From positions 62,001 through 126,000 of the forward strand of contig NZ_CP018062.1 in the NCBI RefSeq assembly GCF_002813755.1: a DNA stretch of 64,000 bases. Reading direction: 5' to 3'. The notes below the pieces were generated by a model. It ran no database searches and was not told the origin of the DNA. It worked only from the letters and a program-made list of their open reading frames with translations. The position numbers and the translations under genes were made by a program. Positions 27,072 to 35,943 of the stretch are shown piece after piece (position 1 is the first letter of the stretch; each line of letters opens with the position of its first letter). The DNA is from Enterococcus mundtii. GTDB taxonomy: Bacteria > Bacillota > Bacilli > Lactobacillales > Enterococcaceae.

Positions 27072-28157
27072 ATGAATTATAAAGACGCATATAAAAAAAT
27101 CGATGAATTATTAAGTCATATGCCAAATTATATAAAAGATTTTGTACAGGCTCGTGACGACCAAGATCAATCCCCACAAACTACACTAGAATATTTGAAA
27201 AATTATAAATTATTTTTTCAATGGTTAATTAGTGAAGCTGTTGTAGCAGATACTTCTATTCATTCATTGAGAGAATTGACTCCTTATGAATTAAATTTAT
27301 ATAAATCATATCTAAAACGACGTTCTAAAGAGAATATAAAAAAAGTATCTACGAAACACTATTTGCAAGATAGTAATAATTTAGGATTGTCTGTTGCAAC
27401 GATCAATCGAAATATTACTGCCTTGAAGGTTTTATTCAAGTATCTCTCCTCTAGTTCCAATAATCCTAATGGTGTGCCCTATCTCAATACTAACCCTATG
27501 GAACATGTTGCGACAATAACAGACAGAACGACACTTGCAGCTCGAGCAAATTCAATCGAAAAACAACTATTTTTAGATGAAGATACTCAAAATTATTTAG
27601 ATTACATTGAGTTTGAATACAAGGATTCTTTGAGTCCTAAGGCTCTCTCCTATTACTTACGAGATGTTGAGCGAGATCTTGCTATCAATGCATTGATCTT
27701 AGGCTCTGGATTACGGTTATCTGAAGTAGTAAATATAAATGTAGAGGATCTGTCTTTAGATAAGAATAAAGTTGTGGTAATCAGAAAAGGAAATAAAAGA
27801 GATGCGGTCAATATAGCAGCCTTTGCTATGGAGTACTTGGCAAACTATCTGGCTATTCGTAGTAGTCGCTATAAGGCTCCTGACAACGAGAAAGCCATGT
27901 TTTTGACTACTTATAAAGGAGAGTCAAAAAGAATGACAGGAATAGCAATTGAGCGTATGGTAGCGAAATATTCAAAAGAATTCAAAGTACAAGTTAGTCC
28001 TCATAAACTACGCCATACCTTAGCCACAAGGTTATATAAACAAACTAATTCACTTGTTCTTACAGCTCAGCAATTAGGGCATACTAATACTACTACCACG
28101 ACTTTGTATACGCATATTGATAATGCTGCTACGATTGATGCGTTGAATGCTTTATAA
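27072..28157 (+). CDS. XerS-like tyrosine recombinase
   Basis: A 361-residue tyrosine recombinase. ATG 27072 is chosen (AAAGAAAGGTTG upstream; the open frame before it overlaps the promoter). The N-terminal SAM-like core-binding domain spans about 15-135. The catalytic domain shows Arg in GSGLRLSEV, Lys in VIRKGNKRDA, HKLRH, the third-box His in LGHTNTTTT, and Tyr in TTLYTHID. Length and N-terminus resemble XerS of lactic acid bacteria. On this plasmid it probably resolves multimers; the palindrome over its promoter may be its site. Confidence 0.8.
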   Translation: MNYKDAYKKIDELLSHMPNYIKDFVQARDDQDQSPQTTLEYLKNYKLFFQWLISEAVVADTSIHSLRELTPYELNLYKSYLKRRSKENIKKVSTKHYLQDSNNLGLSVATINRNITALKVLFKYLSSSSNNPNGVPYLNTNPMEHVATITDRTTLAARANSIEKQLFLDEDTQNYLDYIEFEYKDSLSPKALSYYLRDVERDLAINALILGSGLRLSEVVNINVEDLSLDKNKVVVIRKGNKRDAVNIAAFAMEYLANYLAIRSSRYKAPDNEKAMFLTTYKGESKRMTGIAIERMVAKYSKEFKVQVSPHKLRHTLATRLYKQTNSLVLTAQQLGHTNTTTTTLYTHIDNAATIDALNAL

Positions 28158-28606
28158 GTAATCGAATTAATTATAAAAATAGTATTGAAGCGGATATTCA
28201 AATAAAAGTATTTATAGTAGTAATATAATAGTAATTTATTATATTACTACTATATTACTATTAAGTTATTTCATGTAAAATTTACCTAGTAATAATATAT
28301 TATATTCTACTACCTTAATTAAATATAAGTGTAGTCCTATTGTAACTTGTAGAAACGTTGGTACGATAGTACTAAGAGAATATATTATCTACTACTATTA
28401 TTATCCGTGAAAAAGTTACTACCAGAACTAATGATTATGGTAGTAAATAATAAAGATAACTTTCTATCGTCTATTGATTCAGTTTCTAAGTTGTTTATCG
28501 GCAAAAATAGTTATTTCTGTTAGCTTCAAATTTATATAGTAATAAGACTAAATTAAGCCCTTAGAGAGTAGAGATTCTCTAAGGGCGTTTTCGTGATTAT
28601 GAACCG
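28158..28606. repeat. AT-rich repeat cluster (TAGTAATATA-type), putative centromere
   Basis: Numerous direct and inverted copies of TAGTA, TAGTAATATA and TATTACTA occur, densest at 28215-28265, then more diffuse to about 28470. The same word is repeated at 29455-29495 and 31013-31255 around the parA operon. Such clusters are where the DNA-binding partner of ParA usually binds. A terminator-like hairpin lies at about 28558-28590 (CCCTTAGAGA...TCTCTAAGGG) before the SRAP gene end. Confidence 0.55.
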
Positions 28607-29200
28607 TTACTTTTTTTCCACCATTGTGCATTCCAATTCTGGCATGTCATTGGTTACATGCTTTCTTGCAAATTCAAGATTATTTAGCCATTCATTGATC
28701 GAGGATCTTTCTATAATTACTGGCATACGATCATGTACTGAAGCTACTGACGTATTTGGTTTGGTCGTCAATATAATTGATTCTGTTTCAAATCCTGATT
28801 CAGTTTTATGGATTCGATAAAAGCCACCAACAAATAAAGTACTGTTCTCCTTTCCTTTGAATAAAAATTTTTGTTTATTGTGATCCCATTCATAAAAACC
28901 AGACATTGGAAAAATACAGCGGGATTCTCTAAAGGCTTTCGAGAATGTTTTTTTCTCTTCTACTGTTTCTGAACGTGCATTGATCATCAACTGTCCTTTT
29001 TTAAATCCCTCAAAGCCCCATCGGGTGATATCAGGAACAACTTCGGCTTCTTTGTTGAGGCCTAGGGTCACTACATGATTTGAAGGAAACACTTCATTGG
29101 TAGCAAGTCGTATATCTTTGTCAGCTACTTTTGTTTCCGCTTGATCGTGATACTTTTTAAGTTCATTAGATTCTAAATCAAAAAAATATCGTCCGCACAA
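28607..29200 (-). CDS. SRAP (YedK/HMCES-like) DNA-protein crosslink protein
   Basis: A 197-residue SOS-response-associated peptidase-like protein. Start is set at TTG 29200 because the next codon must be the catalytic Cys2: the sequence is TTG-TGC-GGA-CGA, giving M-C-G-R-Y-F, with ATGGAGGTGA just upstream. Other active-site residues are in INARSET, GFYEWD and HDRMPVIIE. The family shields abasic sites in single-stranded DNA by crosslinking through Cys2. On a conjugative plasmid it may protect the entering strand. Confidence 0.8.
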   Translation of the reverse strand: MCGRYFFDLESNELKKYHDQAETKVADKDIRLATNEVFPSNHVVTLGLNKEAEVVPDITRWGFEGFKKGQLMINARSETVEEKKTFSKAFRESRCIFPMSGFYEWDHNKQKFLFKGKENSTLFVGGFYRIHKTESGFETESIILTTKPNTSVASVHDRMPVIIERSSINEWLNNLEFARKHVTNDMPELECTMVEKK

Positions 29201-29520
29201 AACATTCACCTCCATTAATATGATTGCTTGCTTAAAACATCCATTATAGATCTATTTTACAAATAAACTTTTACCACTACTATTTAAGTTTACCTGATTT
29301 ATTCTTTCATAGAAACAGATTAGTCTTCGACAAGTTTGTATTTGACTTACTATTATTTTGGTAACAAAGGAAAAAAAATGATCACAAAGCTGAGTAAACA
29401 TAAACACGTATATGACCACGTTTATCTACAATGTTTTACCTAAAAGTAACGTAATACATTTAGTAATATAATAGTAACATAATATATTATATTACTAAAA
29501 GAGAAGTAGCTTTTAAAAAG
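29201..29520. repeat. Second AGTAATATA cluster and terminator
   Basis: About 250 bases without a gene, then a short cluster of AGTAATATA/TATATTACT words at 29455-29495. A perfect 15-bp inverted repeat (29500-29514 and 29516-29530) overlaps the end of the partition operon and acts as its terminator. Confidence 0.55.
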
Positions 29521-30027
29521 CTACTTCTCTTGGTTTTTATCAAAATTTAAAGGATATTTGCTGTAGTCTTTGAGATGTTCATTTACTTCTTCTTCAGTAG
29601 CTAAACCTAGTTGGTAAAGATGTTGCCAGATTGCATTATCCATAAAATCTGAAAGAAATCCTTTTGTTCCAGGAATTTTTTTTGAGTGTCTTTGATCTTT
29701 ATAAATAAGATCTTCTACACGTCTTAAGGTTTCTGTATCAAATTTTAAAGTTCTAGCGACAAGCTCATTTGCTTGATTTTTTTTTGTTTTACTTAACCCA
29801 AATTTATCTGCTGCAACATGAGTAATACCAAGACTTTCATTTTGAGTAGGTAACAGAGTTGAGTTAGTAGAATTCTCTGATATACTTTCAACAATTTCAT
29901 TTTTTGTTTCTATTTCATTTTCCGAAATGCTATCGATAGTGTCTTCTGGAGTATCTAAATCTTCTAATTCATCGTCAAAAAAAGATTCAAAGTCACCTGA
30001 AGGTTTGTTTTTTGGTACTCTAGGCAT
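29521..30027 (-). CDS. Partition partner protein (pAD1 RepC/PrgO-like)
   Basis: A 168-residue protein with an acidic N-terminal half (FFDDELEDLDTPEDTIDSISE) and a more basic C-terminal part with VARTLKFDTETLRRVEDLIY and KGFLSDFMDNAIW, which looks like a ribbon-helix-helix DNA-binding region. Its start overlaps the last base of the parA stop, so the two are translationally coupled. By position it is the centromere-binding partner of ParA and should bind the surrounding AGTAATATA repeats. Comparison with pAD1 RepC rests on gene order. Confidence 0.7.
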   Translation of the reverse strand: MPRVPKNKPSGDFESFFDDELEDLDTPEDTIDSISENEIETKNEIVESISENSTNSTLLPTQNESLGITHVAADKFGLSKTKKNQANELVARTLKFDTETLRRVEDLIYKDQRHSKKIPGTKGFLSDFMDNAIWQHLYQLGLATEEEVNEHLKDYSKYPLNFDKNQEK

Positions 30028-30992
30028 TATTCGTCACCGTCGCTTTCGATGTAAAATTGTTGAGGAAATTCAAGTACTTTTCCTTCTTTAGAAAGTAGCC
30101 CTAAATCATTCATTTCGTTCAATAATTTGTAAAAATTTTGAGCAAACTTATTTTCAGGGGTACTCATAGTTATAGGCATACCATTTCTAACTAACTTGTC
30201 AGCAAACGTAATTGATCTTGGTAGTTCAGAATCAAAGTAATGGTAATTGTTTCGATTAGTATATTTCATCATTGCATTAATCATTTTTGCGTGTAAATTT
30301 GTATTGTATACTTTATTTGCTAGTACACCACCAATACGTAGTGAAGGATTGTATTTTTCTTTTAATGTATTTACACGTGATATTAAATGAGTTACTCCGT
30401 CAACACCGTTAAGATCTGGCTCATAAGGAACAATTACCACGTCGGCAATTGATAGTACGGATGATGTCACTTGTTTAAGTTCGGGCGGAGTATCAAAAAT
30501 AATATAATCATATTTGTCCATTACACCATCAAATTTTCCATCTAAAGCATTAAAATAATTAGCACTTGGATCAATCATTTTGTTCATTCTCTTTTTAAGG
30601 CCAGAAATAGTCATAATTTCAGATAAGTTATCTTTAAATTTTTTTAATAAGGAAATAAACCATTCCAAAATAGTATCACGAAATTCTTCCATCTTATCAA
30701 ATTCAAGATAATTATTATCTGAATTTGCAGGTAGAACATCGATGTGGTCATCGTATGTATGAACAATCGATTCTTCAACTGTGGCATTTCCCATAAAAAC
30801 ATCGTAAATGGTATTTTGATTTTTCCCAACTTTCACACGAAATGATTTTGTACTATTTCCCTGAGCGTCAGTATCAACTACAAGAATATTTGCTTCAGGA
30901 AATGATCTTCTAATAGCTCCTGCTAGATTTAATGTAATCAGAGTTTTACCAACCCCACCTTTGTTTGCAGCTACTGTTAGTGCTACAGCCAT
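30027..30992 (-). CDS. ParA-type partition ATPase (pAD1 RepB/PrgP-like)
   Basis: A 321-residue ParA/MinD-family ATPase. The deviant Walker A is NKGGVGKT at residues about 10-17, DTDAQGNST is switch I, and Walker B is YIIFDTPPE. No N-terminal helix-turn-helix, so it is the short ParA type. It drives plasmid segregation with the downstream partner. The operon is flanked on both sides by repeat clusters and is divergent from the PrgN-like gene. Confidence 0.85.
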   Translation of the reverse strand: MAVALTVAANKGGVGKTLITLNLAGAIRRSFPEANILVVDTDAQGNSTKSFRVKVGKNQNTIYDVFMGNATVEESIVHTYDDHIDVLPANSDNNYLEFDKMEEFRDTILEWFISLLKKFKDNLSEIMTISGLKKRMNKMIDPSANYFNALDGKFDGVMDKYDYIIFDTPPELKQVTSSVLSIADVVIVPYEPDLNGVDGVTHLISRVNTLKEKYNPSLRIGGVLANKVYNTNLHAKMINAMMKYTNRNNYHYFDSELPRSITFADKLVRNGMPITMSTPENKFAQNFYKLLNEMNDLGLLSKEGKVLEFPQQFYIESDGDE

Positions 30993-31260
30993 AAAAATCC
31001 CTCCTAAAATTCGAAAGTAATATAATAGTAATATTTATAGTAATATAAAAGTAATGTATAAAATAATAAATTGGTCGTACAATATATTACTTTTTAGTAA
31101 TATATTGTATTACTTATACAGATGATACCATTAACCATTGTTAAATTCAACAACAACAGTAAACTTTCTAAGTATTTTGATTTTAATAATATATTATATT
31201 ACTATTACTATAAGTAATATAATAGTAAGGTAATAGTAATATATTATATTACTATCCAAA
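30993..31260. repeat. Third AGTAATATA repeat cluster, parA promoter region
   Basis: At least ten copies of AGTAATATA-like words occur on both strands, including a perfect palindrome near 31085-31112 (AATATATTACT-TTTT-AGTAATATATT). It lies directly upstream of parA on the minus strand, so it probably serves both as autoregulatory operator and as centromere. Confidence 0.65.
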
Positions 31261-31320
31261 ATAACCCTGTATTTGTACAGTTTCAGCTACCATCATAGTT
31301 AATTTATTTAGTAAAATTGA

Positions 31321-31381
31321 TTGTAAAATAAAAAAGATAATGCTAGAATAAACACTAAGTTAGTGTTGTTGTTTTCAACAA
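31321..31381 (+). promoter_or_regulatory. Promoter and operator of the PrgN-like gene
   Basis: TTGTAA (31321-31326), 17-base spacer, TAGAAT (31344-31349). Two short palindromes follow: AACACTA-AG-TTAGTGTT and TTGTTG-TTTT-CAACAA, just before the ribosome site. Confidence 0.6.
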
Positions 31382-31397
31382 TGAGGAGATTGAAGTT

Positions 31398-31724
31398 ATG
31401 AAGAAAGAAACAAAAGAATTTAGAAATGAATACGATAGATTTGTATTAAAATTTTTAATACAAAATTACCATATAAGCAGAATTGATTTATCCAAAGCAA
31501 TTGGCTTAGCGCCAAGTTATGTAAGAGAATTTTATAACGGATCTAGAAGTTTTGGAGAAGAGGCGTTAGATAAATTAGAAACAACAATGTTTAGTTTATA
31601 TGCTCCGCTTCTAAAAAATCATTCTTTTGAGTTAGAGCAGGTTGATCATTTAATTCAATCGATTGAATCAGAGGAAGAATTGGAGCTATTTAGGTTGAAA
31701 GGTGCTAATGTTCTTGATTTTTAA
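31398..31724 (+). CDS. PrgN-like helix-turn-helix replication control protein
   Basis: A 108-residue protein. The centre carries a Cro/Xre-type helix-turn-helix: YHISRIDLSKAIGLAPSYVR, then EFYNGSRSF. The end is acidic. It lies between the divergent parA operon and the rep gene, where enterococcal pheromone-type plasmids keep prgN. I recognise it as that type of small regulator, but the assignment is by position and length. It probably regulates replication or partition. Confidence 0.6.
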   Translation: MKKETKEFRNEYDRFVLKFLIQNYHISRIDLSKAIGLAPSYVREFYNGSRSFGEEALDKLETTMFSLYAPLLKNHSFELEQVDHLIQSIESEEELELFRLKGANVLDF

Positions 31725-31953
31725 GAAGCTTTAAGTAATAACCTACATATTCAATGTTTTAAAAATCAAAATATACACCAATAGTCATGTTCTATTAACG
31801 GAAAATCATATCCCTTATTTAGAACCCACATGTTTAGGTTACGAAAAGGTTGATATGTAGGCATTCTTTCTTATAGCAGATGTTTTTCCATTAAACTTGC
31901 TATTTACAGATTTAAGATTTATACGGTAAGATATATTAGAAAATTACATAAAA
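31725..31953. other. Rep upstream region
   Basis: No gene. An inverted repeat (AACCCACATG...CATGT-like, about 31815-31860) occurs; otherwise AT-rich sequence leading into the structured leader. Confidence 0.35.
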
Positions 31954-32237
31954 AAAGAGACGGAAATAAAAGATTCTACCAAAATCTATTATTTCTGAAT
32001 CACATGACCATACTTCATGTGTTCACGCTCGTCTCAAGAATATGTAAGTAGCTACCAACTACTTATATTTAAAAGGATTCGGAAATCAATTCCGATTACC
32101 TTTATTCTAACAAAAAAAGGCGAGCAACTCAACATAAAAACGTTTATTTGATGTACTTTTTATGAGTATATTAATCAACATTGATGAGAGAACACATAGT
32201 ATAGCTGTTTCGGCAGATATTTAATGTGTTCTCTTTT
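31954..32237 (+). ncRNA. Structured rep leader with transcriptional attenuator
   Basis: Nested stems occur at 31954-32038 (outer GAGACG/CGTCTC, inner GAAATAAAAGATT with its partner, and CACATGA/TTCATGTG), then further hairpins. The last is an intrinsic terminator at 32187-32237 (AGAGAACACAT / ATGTGTTCTCT then TTTT) ending 26 bases before the rep start. Inc18 plasmids control RepE/RepR by antisense-RNA-driven attenuation with exactly this layout. The antisense RNA itself would come from the minus strand and is inferred. Confidence 0.65.
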
Positions 32238-32262
32238 AATTTTGGGGAAGGACGTAAAGTTG

Positions 32263-33756
32263 ATGTTGATTAATTTATATACAGCGCTATTGAAAAGCGG
32301 TATTCGAACATATAAATATCGAAACAGCACCATTAAGCCTATTCAGTATGAAAATACGAGTAGGAATGGTGCTATCTTTGCGTACCGTACGAAACAGTTG
32401 ATGAATGCTGGACGTGGAATGGTGATCACATCTGAAGAAGCGATTCTTGAAAACGAAAGCAAGCTTACACATTGGACTCCTAATGTGTATCGATATGGAA
32501 CGTATGCTGACGAGAATCGATCAGTCGTTAAAGGACATTCTGAAAACAATTTAAGCCAAATCAATACCTTTGTTGTCGATATCGATACAAAAGTTAATCA
32601 CGAAGGGGAGATCGTCCTTGCTTGTTTAGATCAAATTGGTTATATGCCAACATTGATTTTAGAATCTGATCATGGTTACCAAGTGTATTTTTCATTGAGT
32701 AGCCCAGCTTACGTAACGAAAAAGAGCAACTTCAAGGTAGTCGAAGTTGCAAAACGTATTTCTACAACGATTCGTAAACAGTTAGCAAAGCAATTACCTG
32801 GAATCGATGTGGGCTGTAATCACTTTGGAATTGCACGGTTTCCAAACAAAAAAAATATAGTTTTTTACGAAGAAGCTTATCAATACGCATTTTCAGAATG
32901 GTTGAATTGGTCAATGAAAATAGCTTCTAGTCAAAAAACTGAAGCGAAACGAGAAGCTAAAATTGTTGTTTTCCCTGAGAAAAAAGAGTATCGACAAGTG
33001 GACGAGCCCTGGTTCGATCTATTATTACGTAAAGCAGATATTATCGGTGGAGGTGGCCGGTTAGGTCGAAACAATGTGATTTTCACATTGGCTCTTGCTT
33101 ATTTCTCTTCGGGATATGCGCTAGAAACATGTGAATACAACATGTTTGAGTTTAATGAGCGACTAAATGAACCTTTGGCTGAAGGGGAAGTAAGAAAAAT
33201 TGTTATGAGCGCTTATTCTGGGACATACCAAGCAGCACAACGTGATTTTATTTTAGAGTTGTGCCAGCAATGGGTATCTTCAGGAGTGCAAGAAAAAGAT
33301 TTATTTATTCAACGTCGTGGCTGGTGGAAGTTCAAGAAACCAAGAGAACAAAGAAAATACAGTCATAAGCATGAATGGAAACAGGATCTAATCAGCTATT
33401 TAGCCAAAAAAAGTGATCAAGCTAATCCTTATATCATGCTATCTAAAAAAGAGTTGTCTGAAGAGTTAAGTATGCCTAGTCGCAGTTTAGATCGCGTTCT
33501 GGAAGAATTAAAACAAGAAAATAAAGTATTCTATCGTATTAAAAGAGGAAGAAACGGTGGGATTGTATTAGCCTCAGTTAAGGCATTATTAGCTAAGAGT
33601 ATTATTAGCAAAGATGAAGCTAAAAAAGCCTACGTAAAAGAGATCTGTGACATGTTTGGGCTTCAAGATCAAGAACTTGAGCATACACTAGAACAGTTGG
33701 CCGCAACAACCAATGACATGATTCAAACGGAATTATTCGAGATTGATACGGGTTAA
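32263..33756 (+). CDS. repE: Inc18-type replication initiator RepE/RepS-like
   Basis: A 497-residue initiator; ATG 32263 follows GGGGAAGG and gives the length I recall for pAMbeta1 RepE. Recognisable blocks include RGMVITSEEAI, THWTPNVYRYGTYADENRS, KGHSENNLSQINTF, CNHFGIARFPN, YFSSGYALETCEYNMFEFNE and RNGGIVLASVK. The middle resembles primase-C-terminal domains of theta-type initiators. It binds the origin just downstream and recruits host Pol I and the primosome. It is controlled by the upstream attenuator. Confidence 0.9.
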   Translation: MLINLYTALLKSGIRTYKYRNSTIKPIQYENTSRNGAIFAYRTKQLMNAGRGMVITSEEAILENESKLTHWTPNVYRYGTYADENRSVVKGHSENNLSQINTFVVDIDTKVNHEGEIVLACLDQIGYMPTLILESDHGYQVYFSLSSPAYVTKKSNFKVVEVAKRISTTIRKQLAKQLPGIDVGCNHFGIARFPNKKNIVFYEEAYQYAFSEWLNWSMKIASSQKTEAKREAKIVVFPEKKEYRQVDEPWFDLLLRKADIIGGGGRLGRNNVIFTLALAYFSSGYALETCEYNMFEFNERLNEPLAEGEVRKIVMSAYSGTYQAAQRDFILELCQQWVSSGVQEKDLFIQRRGWWKFKKPREQRKYSHKHEWKQDLISYLAKKSDQANPYIMLSKKELSEELSMPSRSLDRVLEELKQENKVFYRIKRGRNGGIVLASVKALLAKSIISKDEAKKAYVKEICDMFGLQDQELEHTLEQLAATTNDMIQTELFEIDTG

Positions 33757-33875
33757 AAATAAAACACGTCAATTGCCTTTTACAATATATCTATGATACT
33801 TGTCTGTTCTTTCCCTAGCTACCGATACTGTTCTGTAGTATTATTACGTATGCAATAATATCAGGAGGGACTATT
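33757..33875 (+). other. Probable theta origin just downstream of repE
   Basis: In Inc18 plasmids the minimal origin lies immediately after the rep gene. Here 33757-33800 is AT-rich and contains ACAATATATC. A dyad with arms TACGTA-like lies near 33846. The assignment is by position only. Confidence 0.45.
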
Positions 33876-34148
33876 ATGTCTTTAAACTTTCATGTTTATT
33901 CTCATCCGATCAATGCTTTTATTATTCGTAATTTAGAGATGACTGTAGATGATTTTTGTATCTTGTATGGGTTTAAGCAGGGGACGGTGGCTAGTTGGAT
34001 TTCAAGAGATAGGTCTGTAGAGAATTTACCTGTTTCCTTTATTTATGAGCTTAGTTTAGCAGCTGGTAAAAATATGAGTGAGGTTTATTTGGATCTTCTT
34101 GAGTTAGAAGAAGATTATGTGGGGCGGAAAAAGATGAAGGGGATTTGA
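33876..34148 (+). CDS. Small helix-turn-helix protein
   Basis: A 90-residue protein with AGGAGGG before its ATG. MTVDDFCILYGFKQGTVASW is a compact helix-turn-helix; the rest is helical and acidic. No partner domain. Next to the origin, it could be a copy-control or toxin-antitoxin regulator, but no evidence decides. Confidence 0.6.
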   Translation: MSLNFHVYSHPINAFIIRNLEMTVDDFCILYGFKQGTVASWISRDRSVENLPVSFIYELSLAAGKNMSEVYLDLLELEEDYVGRKKMKGI

Positions 34149-34189
34149 GGTATTTTGTTAAAAAGGGGAGTCAATAAATCTTCTCCTTT

Positions 34190-34775
34190 TGACAGAATTT
34201 CAGATCAGAATCGTATCATATTACTTTAATTGAGCGTAGTCATGACAAAGATTATATGTGTATTATGTTCAAAGTCTACCCTAAAACAGGATTGACAAAA
34301 TTTATCAATTCTTATTAACGTGCCAGTTCATGATTGATAAAACGTGATTTTCCAAGAGCAAATAGTTTCTTTTGAAAGAAATGTTTTGTTCTAAAAGTTT
34401 TTGTTTTTTGACAATTCTTGGTACACGATCTAAGTCATCAAGAAATATAACGAAACATATTCAAAATCAAGGAAACAATTACACATAGAGTTGAACTTTA
34501 TGGAACGCCTCAAAGCATATAAATTTAGAGATGAATCCGTTGGATTTTCTCGGTTCAAAAGTAAGAAGAATCCGGTTTAATGCTATATCACTAATAACCA
34601 AAAAGGAACAGTGGCTTTGATTGATAATAAATTCGTCAAAGTTCCTAAATTGAAATCCTTAATCGAAATTAAACTTCATAGACAATTAAAAGAAGTTACT
34701 AAAACTGCCACAATATCCTGGTGCTTCAGTGGTAAATACTATGTTTTCGGGATTATGTTAACTAACTAAATAACT
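34190..34775 (+). pseudogene. Eroded IS200/IS605 remnant (tnpA and tnpB pieces)
   Basis: TnpA pieces read LIERSHDKDYMCIMFKV, RDFPRANSF and SHQEI, matching parts of the element at 9.5-9.9 kb. ATG 34500 then opens MERLKAYK, DESVGFSRFKSKKNPV-stop, NNQKGTVALIDNKFVKVPKL and GKYYV, the N-terminal third of TnpB. Everything beyond is missing. It is an older relative of the 9.4-11.1 kb element. Confidence 0.65.
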
Positions 34776-34873
34776 AACGTGTTCAATCGTTCGGTAATTA
34801 CACGTAATTACTCACTTTTTTGCTACAATGTACTTACTAAGTAATTACTATATATTGGAAATGAGGAGTATAT

Positions 34874-35203
34874 ATGATTACAAAAAAAAGAAAACAAGGT
34901 AATTCTATTATGTTGACAGTTCCTAAAGACTTTAATGTTCCGAATGGAGTAGAAGTTGAGGCAAAACTTGTAGAAAATGGCATTCTTTATGAATTTGTTG
35001 AACCACAAAAGGAATTCTTTGATTTTAGTGAAGATATTTTGTCTGATATAATCGCTGAAGGCTACGATAAAGATAAAATCCTTGTAGAGTTTAAGAATAG
35101 AAAAAGCAATTTGGTCTCTTCTTTTAGAAATATTGCTACAGATGCACTTACTAATTCTAAGGCTATGTCTAAAGAGGAGCTGGCAAAAGAAGTTGGGTTA
35201 TGA
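34874..35203 (+). CDS. Type II antitoxin, AbrB-like
   Basis: A 109-residue protein. The N-terminal KKRKQGNSIMLTVPKDFNVP is the AbrB-type swapped-hairpin DNA-binding part; the C-terminal half (ILSDIIAEGYDKDKILVEFK) is the usual toxin-wrapping segment. AGGAG precedes the ATG. Its end overlaps the toxin gene. It should repress its own operon, and the upstream TTTTTTGC...TACAAT-type stretch near 34820 is the likely promoter. Confidence 0.75.
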   Translation: MITKKRKQGNSIMLTVPKDFNVPNGVEVEAKLVENGILYEFVEPQKEFFDFSEDILSDIIAEGYDKDKILVEFKNRKSNLVSSFRNIATDALTNSKAMSKEELAKEVGL

Positions 35204-35480
35204 GATCGTTCCTTCAAAACATGTGATTAAGTATCTAAAAAAGATAAAAGAAAAACCTTTAAAAGAGAAATTTTTAAATATGATTTATGATGAGATTGCA
35301 GTTGATCCATATTCAGGAAGTCAAAAGACTGGGGATTTAGCAGGTATTTGGTCTAAGGGATTTAACTATGCAGAAACTACTTATAGAATTGCTTATGAAA
35401 TTCAAGAAAATATGGTTATTCCTGTATTGTTATGTGGAACACATGAAAATTTCTATGAGCAGTCAAAGAATATCAACTGA
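35193..35480 (+). CDS. RelE/ParE-family toxin
   Basis: About 95 residues, reading KHVIKYLKKIKEKPLKEKFL, a central DLAGIWSKGF, YRIAYEI and the C-terminal VPVLLCGTHENFYEQ-like box. This is the RelE/ParE fold as found in lactobacilli and enterococci. The start is uncertain; TTG 35193 overlaps the antitoxin stop by 11 bases and lies 13 bases after AGAGGAG. Probably an mRNA interferase or gyrase poison neutralised by the upstream protein. Confidence 0.75.
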   Translation: MGYEIVPSKHVIKYLKKIKEKPLKEKFLNMIYDEIAVDPYSGSQKTGDLAGIWSKGFNYAETTYRIAYEIQENMVIPVLLCGTHENFYEQSKNIN

Positions 35481-35759
35481 CAAGAAGTGTCTGTCTTCGT
35501 AGAATGGAGTAGAATTTTTTGTCTATTGCTAAATCATAAATTTTTTCAGGAAAACAACGCAGCAGAAAATAAAGTGCTATAATATTTTTGGACTTTACAA
35601 ATCAAAGGAGAGGTCGTTCGTCAAAAGAATGGCTTCTTTTTTATGTCTTTTAATGGTTCTACATAGGAACTATGTTTGTGCATAGCTTCTTTTAGTAATT
35701 ATAGTTTAGTAAATTAGTATCTCGTGAAAGATAGCAAGGTTCATGTCGTTTGAATATGG
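35481..35759. other. Intergenic with a partial toxin-module 3' end
   Basis: 35600-35700 repeats the 3' half of the holin-like toxin module (ATGGTTCTACATAGGAACTA hairpin region) without its coding part. It appears to be a decayed further copy of the modules that follow. Confidence 0.5.
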
Positions 35760-35859
35760 TATAATCGTGAGGTAGAGAAGTGAAAAGATGGTGGCTAGTC
35801 TCTTGAAAAAGGGGTGATGCCTATGGTTCATAGCTTTATCCCTAGAAGGGAGTAGGCAA

Positions 35860-35943
35860 GTGTCAACTTTTGAAGCAATTCAACTGATGATCGCTTTTGC
35901 GACGTTAGTTTTGCTGATTATTGACCATAAGGACAAAAAATAA
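35860..35943 (+). CDS. Holin-like type I toxin, copy 1
   Basis: A 27-residue peptide from GTG 35860: MSTFEAIQLMIAFATLVLL, then IIDHKDKK. One membrane helix and a short charged tail, as in the Hol-Tox family of Gram-positive type I toxins. AGGGAGTAGGCAA is the ribosome site. The promoter has an extended -10 (TATGGTATAAT, ending 35765). A leader ORF, MVHSFIPRRE, precedes it at 35823. A terminator (35942-35976) follows. It is the only complete copy in this tandem group. Confidence 0.65.
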   Translation: MSTFEAIQLMIAFATLVLLIIDHKDKK

